Part shown: piece by piece, positions 13,417 to 17,918 of the stretch
How positions within the stretch are numbered: position 1 is the first letter of the stretch
How the letters are laid out: every line of letters starts with the position of its first letter
Source: Burkholderiales bacterium
GTDB taxonomy: Bacteria > Pseudomonadota > Gammaproteobacteria > Burkholderiales > SG8-39
Length of the DNA: 17,918 nucleotides
NCBI GenBank assembly: GCA_005777205.1
Contig: SXNB01000061.1
Coordinates: 1 to 17,918, forward strand
Direction: 5' to 3'
Position numbers and translations under genes: made by a program
The notes under the pieces: generated by a model
What the model saw: the letters and a program-made list of their open reading frames with translations, nothing else
Database searches by the model: none
Told to the model about the DNA's origin: nothing

Positions 13417-14190
13417 CTAGGTTTTCAGCCGCTTGGCCGGATCCTGCCGGTAGAACCCCTTGAACAGCTCGTACAGCCGCGGGAAATCGCCTTTCAGCGC
13501 GTTGGGCGTCTCGAAGAAGGCCTCGCTCGCCACGGCGAAGAACTCCGCCTCCTCCTCGGCGGCGTAGGGGTCGAGGAAGGTTTCCTCGCCGGACTCCACC
13601 GCATGGCAGAAGCGGTCATACTCAGCGTCGAACACGGTGATCCACTGTTCGCGCGCAACCTTGGAAGGCAGCGGCGGCACGCCGTCGGCCTCGCCGTCCA
13701 TCATGTCCAGCTTGTGCGCGAACTCGTGGATAACAACGTTCGCCCCGCCGTCGGCTACCGTTCCGGCGTCGTCCAGCGCTTCCCAGGACAGCACGATTGG
13801 ACCGCCAGGCCAGGATTCGCCGGCAAGCTCATCCTCCCACTCGTGCACCACGCCGTCCTCGCCCACGCGGGTGCGCTTGACGTGGAAATCGCAGGGATGG
13901 ACGATGATCCCGACCCAACCCTCGTAGGCGTCCAACCCCAGTTCCAGTATCGGCAGGCAGGCCTGCAGCGCGATCTCGAGGCGGTCGTCCTCCGAAAGTT
14001 CCAGTCCCCGCAGCGGCGTGAATTCCTTCTCGGCGAGGAAGATGACCGCCATGTCCTTTAATCGCTGCATCTCGGTTTCCGACAAACCAGCGAGGAACGG
14101 CAGGTGGAGGCGCGCGCGCGTCCACTTGCGCACGTCGATGCTGTGCCTCGCGAGAACGCGACGTCTGTACAGGCTCTTCAGCCAACCCAT
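13417..14190 (-). CDS. mtfA: MtfA-type zinc-dependent peptidase (M90)
   Basis: A 257-residue metalloprotein of the MtfA family. In E. coli MtfA (YeeI) is a zinc aminopeptidase that binds the repressor Mlc and so influences glucose PTS expression. The gluzincin motif HEFAHKLDMMDGEADG gives the two His ligands and catalytic Glu. The third ligand region is expected in YAAEEEAEFFAVASEAFFETP near the C-terminus. The N-terminal WTRARLHLPFLAGLSETEMQRLKDMAVIFLAEKEF and the IALQACLPILELGLDAYEGW block are family-typical. Start: the ATG at 14190 (MGWLKSLYRRR) matches relatives; the upstream extension to 14244 crosses the start of the divergent relA gene. No clear Shine-Dalgarno is visible. Whether Mlc is the partner in this organism is unknown. 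Confidence 0.92.
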   Translation of the reverse strand: MGWLKSLYRRRVLARHSIDVRKWTRARLHLPFLAGLSETEMQRLKDMAVIFLAEKEFTPLRGLELSEDDRLEIALQACLPILELGLDAYEGWVGIIVHPCDFHVKRTRVGEDGVVHEWEDELAGESWPGGPIVLSWEALDDAGTVADGGANVVIHEFAHKLDMMDGEADGVPPLPSKVAREQWITVFDAEYDRFCHAVESGEETFLDPYAAEEEAEFFAVASEAFFETPNALKGDFPRLYELFKGFYRQDPAKRLKT

Positions 14191-14206
14191 CGCCGTACAA
14201 TACCGT

Positions 14207-16402
14207 ATGGTTTCAGTCGTACAACTCCATCCGCAATCGGCCACAGGAGCGCTCGACGCGATCGCAGCCGGACTTTCGGCTCCCGAGCGCGTCCTGGTCT
14301 CGCGAGCGCTCGAGTTCGCCGAGCCGCTCTACGCCGGCCAGGCGCTCTCCACCGGCGAGCCGGTGTGGCTGCACGCACTGGGCCTTGGCGCGGGCCTCGC
14401 CGCGATCGGCCTCGACCCGGCGGCGCGCGCCGCGGGCGTGCTGTTCGCCGCGCCCAAGCAGCTGGGCGGGATCGACAAGCTGCAGGAGGCCTTCGGCGGC
14501 GAGATCGCCTCCCTCGCCGCAGGCGTCGAGAAGCTCTATCAGCTGCGCACCGTCACGCGCGCCACCGCGGAGCAGCAGAACGAGATCTTGCGCAAGATGG
14601 TTCTGGGGATGGTGGAGGACATCCGGGTGGTGCTTATCCGGATGGCCTCGCGCACCCAGACGCTGCGCTGGATGGCGAAGAACCCGGTACCGGAGCGCGC
14701 TTCGTACGCGCGCGAGACGCTGGACATCTACTCGCCGCTGGCCAACCGGCTGGGCGTCTGGCAACTGAAGTGGGCGCTGGAGGACCTGTCGTTCCGGTTC
14801 CTGGAGCCCGAGCTGTACAAGAAGATCGCCCAGATGCTGGACGAGCGGCGCACCGAGCGCGAGCACTACATCGCCGTCGCCATGGCGTTACTGTCGCGCG
14901 AGCTCGCCGCCGCCGGGGTGATCGCAGAGGTCGCCGGCAGGCCGAAGCACATCTATTCGATCTGGAACAAGATGCGCGCCAAGAGCCTCGATTTCTCCGA
15001 GGTCTACGACGTGCGCGCGCTGCGCGTGATCGTGCCGGACCTGAAGGACTGCTACACCGCGCTTGGCGTGGCGCACAACCTTTGGCAGCCGATGCCGAAG
15101 GAGTTCGACGACTATATCTCGCGCCCCAAGGGCAACCTGTACCAGTCGCTGCACACCGCGGTACTGGGGCCGGGCGGGCGCACGCTGGAAGTCCAGATCC
15201 GCACCGAGGAGATGCACCGCCACGCTGAGTTCGGCGTCGCGGCCCACTGGCGCTACAAGGAAGGCGGTGGCCAGCGCCGCATCGGCCGCAGCGAGGCCTC
15301 CTTCGACGAGAAGATCGCCTGGTTGCGGGAGCTGCTGGCGTGGCGCGACGAAGTCGCGCAGGGCGCGAGCTGGGCCGAGAGAACGCGCAAGGCGGCGCTC
15401 GACGACACGATCTACGTGCTGACCCCGCAGGGCAAGGTGGTGGACCTGCCCGCGGGTTCGACGCCGCTGGATTTCGCCTACGCGCTGCACACCGACCTCG
15501 GCCATCGCTGCCGGGGCGCGAAGGTGGACGGGCACTTGGTGACGCTCGACACCCCGCTCGCCAGCGGCCAGAGGGTGGAGATCGTGGTCGCGAAGACCGG
15601 CGGGCCTTCGCGCGACTGGCTCAATCCGGAACTCGGGTTTCTGCGCAGCAGTCGCGCGCGCGGCAAGCTGCGACAGTGGTTCAACGCGCAAGCGCTCGCC
15701 GAGACCATTGCCCAGGGCCGCGCGAGGGTGGAAAAGGAACAGCGGCGCGAGAAGGCGCAGCGAGCGAGCCTGGAGGACCTGGGGCGCAAGCTGGGTTTCG
15801 CGAAACCGGATGAGCTGTTTGCCGCTGTGGCGCGCGACGAGGTCAACCTGCGCCAGTTGCAGACGGCGCTGCGCGAGATGAAGGGTACCGTGACGGCGCC
15901 GGTTGCCGCGCCCGCCGCCGCACCAAGGAAAGCGAAGGCAGTGGCCGAAGGCGGCGTGCTGGTGGTCGGCGTGGATCGCCTGATGACGCAGCTCGCCCGC
16001 TGCTGCAAGCCGGTGCCCCCTGACCCGGTGCGCGGCTTTGTCACGAGGGGCAAGGGCGTCTCCATCCATCGCGAGGACTGCGCGGGTTTCAGGCGGCTGG
16101 CGGAACGCGCGCCGGAGCGCCAGATCGAGGTGGCGTGGGGCAGGAAAGGCGGCACGGCGAAGGCCGATGCCACCTACCCGGTGGACGTGCTGGTCACCGC
16201 TAGCGACCGTCGCGGCCTGCTGCGCGACGTCGGCGAGGCGCTGGCGCGTGAGAAAATCAACGTCACCGCGGTGCGCACGCAGAACCGGGACGACATCGCC
16301 TACATGCGCTTCAGCTTCGAGGTCGAGGACACCGCACACCTGAAGCGCGCGCTGGCCACCGTCAAGCAGTTGCGCGGCATCATTCGAGTGGCCAGGGGAT
16401 AG
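14207..16402 (+). CDS. relA: GTP pyrophosphokinase RelA (ppGpp synthetase)
   Basis: A 731-residue long RelA/SpoT homolog that makes (p)ppGpp from GTP/GDP and ATP on stalled ribosomes. The N-terminal hydrolase-like domain (about 15-175) is degenerate: where active enzymes have HD, this has VLFAAPKQLGG, so it should be synthetase-only. The synthetase domain (about 215-350) contains GRPKHIYSIWNKM, YDVRALRVIV, YISRPKGNLYQSLHTAV and EVQIRTEEMHRHAEFGVAAHWRYKE. TGS follows (about 400-460, VLTPQGKVVDLPAGSTPLDFAYALHTDLGHRCRGAKV), then the zinc-finger region ARCCKPVPPDP...VSIHREDC and a C-terminal ACT domain. The ATG at 14207 (MVSVVQLHP) is chosen; the frame is open further upstream only through mtfA. 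Only 16 nt separate it from divergent mtfA, and no Shine-Dalgarno is visible. Confidence 0.95.
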   Translation: MVSVVQLHPQSATGALDAIAAGLSAPERVLVSRALEFAEPLYAGQALSTGEPVWLHALGLGAGLAAIGLDPAARAAGVLFAAPKQLGGIDKLQEAFGGEIASLAAGVEKLYQLRTVTRATAEQQNEILRKMVLGMVEDIRVVLIRMASRTQTLRWMAKNPVPERASYARETLDIYSPLANRLGVWQLKWALEDLSFRFLEPELYKKIAQMLDERRTEREHYIAVAMALLSRELAAAGVIAEVAGRPKHIYSIWNKMRAKSLDFSEVYDVRALRVIVPDLKDCYTALGVAHNLWQPMPKEFDDYISRPKGNLYQSLHTAVLGPGGRTLEVQIRTEEMHRHAEFGVAAHWRYKEGGGQRRIGRSEASFDEKIAWLRELLAWRDEVAQGASWAERTRKAALDDTIYVLTPQGKVVDLPAGSTPLDFAYALHTDLGHRCRGAKVDGHLVTLDTPLASGQRVEIVVAKTGGPSRDWLNPELGFLRSSRARGKLRQWFNAQALAETIAQGRARVEKEQRREKAQRASLEDLGRKLGFAKPDELFAAVARDEVNLRQLQTALREMKGTVTAPVAAPAAAPRKAKAVAEGGVLVVGVDRLMTQLARCCKPVPPDPVRGFVTRGKGVSIHREDCAGFRRLAERAPERQIEVAWGRKGGTAKADATYPVDVLVTASDRRGLLRDVGEALAREKINVTAVRTQNRDDIAYMRFSFEVEDTAHLKRALATVKQLRGIIRVARG

Positions 16403-16406
16403 GACC

Positions 16407-17228
16407 ATGCAGGCGTTGCTCGACAATCCGGCGGTACAGGGCGGCTTGGCACCCTTCGTGGCGGCGTTCGTTGCCGCGTTTGCCTTGTTCGCCTCGCGCC
16501 TGGGTGGCCTCGCCATCCTTGCCGCGCTCGGCACCGCGGTCTGGCTGATCGGTGGTTTTGCCTTTCCCCCGGTCTCGGCGCAGCAGAAAGTCCTGTTGCT
16601 CGCGCTCGCGATCCCGGTCATCGGCGTCATCGTGGATCTCGCCTTCAAGCCGACGCGTGCCGCCGGGCCGGTGCTCGGCGCGCTCGTCGGCCTCGCGGTT
16701 ATCTGGGTCGGCTGGAACGTGCTCCGGCAGAAGGAGCCGGCCGCGATGCTGTTGGCAGGCGCCGGCGTGGTGGCGCTGGCGGGCTGGCTGACCGCGACCA
16801 ATTTTGCCCTGCGCGATGATCCGGTGCGGGCCGGTGCTGCTGCGCTCACCCTTGGCCTCGGACTGGGCGTCAGCGCTGTGTTGTCCGCCTCTGGCTCCTA
16901 TGGGCAGTACGCGGCCTCGGTTGGCGCTGGCGCGGGCGGCTTCCTGCTGGTGCAGATGCTGCTGGGCCGGACCATCCAGGCTGGCGCCACCTTTGCGCTT
17001 AGCGCCGGAGCGTCATGCGGGCTGCTTGCCGCCGGCGCAGCGCTGGGTTCGCCGCTGCCCTGGTACGCTGCGCTGGCCTTGGCGCTGGTGCCGCTCGCCG
17101 TTTGCTTGCCGCTGCCGAGGCCCCGCGTCTGGCTACAGGCGATCGTGGCATCGATCTACGGGGGAATAGCCGCGCTCGCCGCTTGTTTGCTGTCGTGGCC
17201 CGAGGTGCAGCAGCGACTCGGGCTGTGA
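16407..17228 (+). CDS. polytopic inner-membrane protein (hypothetical)
   Basis: A 273-residue integral membrane protein with roughly eight hydrophobic segments (e.g. LAPFVAAFVAAFALFASRLGGLAILAALGTAVWLIG, LLLALAIPVIGVIVDLAF, AGPVLGALVGLAVIWVGWNVL, AAMLLAGAGVVALAGWLTATNFAL) and very few charged residues between them. I recognise no catalytic motif or transporter signature. It could be a scaffold or a permease-like protein, but there is no evidence for a substrate. It starts 4 nt after the relA stop, with AGGGGATAGGA as a plausible ribosome site, so it is likely expressed together with relA. A 46-nt gap precedes the YceI gene. Composition is Ala/Gly/Leu/Val-rich, which makes profile searches unspecific. 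Confidence 0.8.
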   Translation: MQALLDNPAVQGGLAPFVAAFVAAFALFASRLGGLAILAALGTAVWLIGGFAFPPVSAQQKVLLLALAIPVIGVIVDLAFKPTRAAGPVLGALVGLAVIWVGWNVLRQKEPAAMLLAGAGVVALAGWLTATNFALRDDPVRAGAAALTLGLGLGVSAVLSASGSYGQYAASVGAGAGGFLLVQMLLGRTIQAGATFALSAGASCGLLAAGAALGSPLPWYAALALALVPLAVCLPLPRPRVWLQAIVASIYGGIAALAACLLSWPEVQQRLGL

Positions 17229-17260
17229 ATTCGATCTTCACAATCCACTACCAGAACCTC

Positions 17261-17266
17261 AAGGAG
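17261..17266 (+). promoter_or_regulatory. ribosome binding site of the YceI gene
   Basis: AAGGAG lies eight bases before the ATG at 17275. It is the strongest Shine-Dalgarno match in the window and suggests strong translation of the secreted product. Confidence 0.8.
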
Positions 17267-17274
17267 TTTTTTGC

Positions 17275-17862
17275 ATGAACAAGGCATTTCTCTTTGCAGT
17301 CGTCCTGGCGTTGCCGCTCTCGGCGGCCGCCGCCCCCGAGAGCTACACCTTCGACCCGTACCACACCTACCCGTACTTCGAGATCGAGCATTTCGGCATC
17401 TCGACGGTGCGCGGCATGTTCCGCAAGTCGACCGGCAAGTTTGTCATCGACCGCGCTACAAAGGCTGCTTCGGTTGAAATCTCCATTGAAACCGCCTCCA
17501 TCGACACCGGCGACAACGACAAAGGCAGCCGTCCCCGCGCGCGCGACGAGCACCTGCGCAATGCGGACTTCTTCAACGTCACCGAATTCCCGCGCATGAC
17601 CTTCAAGTCCACCGCGGTGAAGTTGAACGGCGAAAACCCGACCGAAGTCTCGGGCAACCTGACGCTGCTGGGGGTCACCAGGCCGCTCACCCTCAAGGTC
17701 GACCGCTGGGTCTGCCGCGACCACCCCATGAGCAAGAAGCCGATGTGCGGCGGCAATGCCTCCGGCACCCTGAAGCGCTCGGAGTTCGGCATGAAGTACG
17801 GCATCCCGGCCATTCCCGACGAGCTCAAGCTGTTCTTCGCCATCGAGGCCTACAAGGACTAG
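17275..17862 (+). CDS. YceI family periplasmic lipocalin-like protein
   Basis: A 195-residue secreted protein of the YceI family: beta-barrel proteins that bind isoprenoid or other amphiphilic molecules in the periplasm. The signal peptide is MNKAFLFAVVLALPLSAAAA with likely cleavage before PESYTFD. The mature part shows YTFDPYHTYPYFEIEHFGISTVRGMFRKSTGKFVID, IETASIDTGDNDRD-type segment (here DNDKGSRPRARDEHLRNADFFNVTEFPRMTFKST), GNLTLLGVTRPLTLKV and RSEFGMKYGIP, all typical. Length matches E. coli YceI (191). The mature domain has Cys in WVCRDHPMSKKPMCGG, a pair seen in a subset of family members. Usual annotations mention base- or osmotic-inducible expression in E. coli; I see no regulatory site here. 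Downstream lies a tRNA. Confidence 0.93.
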   Translation: MNKAFLFAVVLALPLSAAAAPESYTFDPYHTYPYFEIEHFGISTVRGMFRKSTGKFVIDRATKAASVEISIETASIDTGDNDKGSRPRARDEHLRNADFFNVTEFPRMTFKSTAVKLNGENPTEVSGNLTLLGVTRPLTLKVDRWVCRDHPMSKKPMCGGNASGTLKRSEFGMKYGIPAIPDELKLFFAIEAYKD

Positions 17863-17870
17863 TGTTGTTG

Positions 17871-17876
17871 TAAAAT
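17871..17876 (+). promoter_or_regulatory. -10-like element before the tRNA
   Basis: TAAAAT, followed by GCTC, sits about 15 nt upstream of the first base of the tRNA, where a -10 hexamer should lie for a tRNA transcription unit. No good -35 is found at the usual spacing, so this is tentative. Confidence 0.4.
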
Positions 17877-17890
17877 GCTCGTCTTTCAGC

Positions 17891-17918
17891 AGTCGCGTAG
17901 CTCAGCTGGTTAGAGCAC
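17891..17918 (+). tRNA. tRNA gene, 5' part (isotype not determinable)
   Basis: The sequence begins a canonical tRNA: seven-base acceptor half (AGTCGCG), then TA (positions 8-9), the D-stem GCTC, D-loop AGCTGGTTA with the conserved GG, and the closing GAGC, after which the window ends at two more bases. Anticodon, T-arm and 3' acceptor strand lie outside, so the amino acid cannot be assigned. The D-arm is intact, and the gene is preceded by a possible -10 box. Confidence 0.85.

Noticed and set aside
14888..16849. 653-codon open frame on the minus strand across relA
   Set aside because: It lies antisense to a strongly conserved relA and its downstream neighbour. Its translation is rich in Arg, Ala, His and Gln with no family motif, as expected for an antisense shadow in high-G+C DNA. 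The same holds for the long minus-strand frames opposite lolD and comEC.
1..17918. CRISPR array, insertion sequence ends, transposase or phage attachment site
   Set aside because: No regularly spaced direct repeats were seen, and no transposase or integrase motifs or terminal inverted repeats flank the decayed genes. The tRNA at the right edge is cut off, so an attachment site there cannot be judged.

Overview
The window is a high-G+C chromosomal stretch whose gene content and sequence style fit a betaproteobacterium. The pointers are lolD next to a DUF2062 gene and comEC, a RelA whose HD hydrolase half is degenerate, and a YceI/RelA/MtfA housekeeping set. This placement is inference from recalled gene families, not a database result.

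Layout. Positions 1-1340 hold the 3' end of lolD (+) and, convergent to it, two small membrane-protein genes on the minus strand, one of them DUF2062. Positions 1370-5131 are a plus-strand run: comEC, a dodecin, an unrecognised 105-residue protein and an alpha/beta hydrolase, the last three joined by overlaps. Positions 5120-7866 are a minus-strand pair joined by an ATGA overlap: a DpgC-type crotonase-fold protein (cofactor-independent dioxygenase family) followed by a class I DNA photolyase. Positions 8531-9833 (+) hold a SAM methyltransferase and a GNAT acetyltransferase. Then come an AMP-dependent acyl-CoA ligase (-), a flavodoxin-type protein (-), a ribbon-helix-helix antitoxin (+), the MtfA-type zinc peptidase (-), relA (+), an integral membrane protein (+), a secreted YceI protein (+) and the 5' end of a tRNA running off the window.

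The unusual part is a decay corridor from about 7.9 to 13.4 kb. Every gap between intact genes there is filled with broken gene pieces. They are: a frameshifted ORF6N-domain antirepressor with no N-terminus, abutting on the opposite strand the last 55 codons of an endonuclease/exonuclease/phosphatase-family protein; a macrodomain 5' fragment welded out of frame to the 3' end of an isocitrate lyase/PEP mutase-family gene; a response-regulator/metallo-beta-lactamase fusion that lost the middle of its MBL domain, its start codon and a sense codon (amber); and a ParE/RelE toxin with a nonsense codon and a frameshift behind an intact antitoxin. Intact genes in the window end on TAG and TAA as well as TGA, so these stops are lesions, not recoding.

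I saw no complete undescribed defence or biosynthetic system. The best leads are the DpgC-like enzyme outside a glycopeptide cluster and coupled to a photolyase gene, the REC-MBL gene (an uncommon architecture, here broken), the antitoxin that outlived its toxin, and the perfect inverted repeat and slippery-type heptamer inside the ORF6N remnant.
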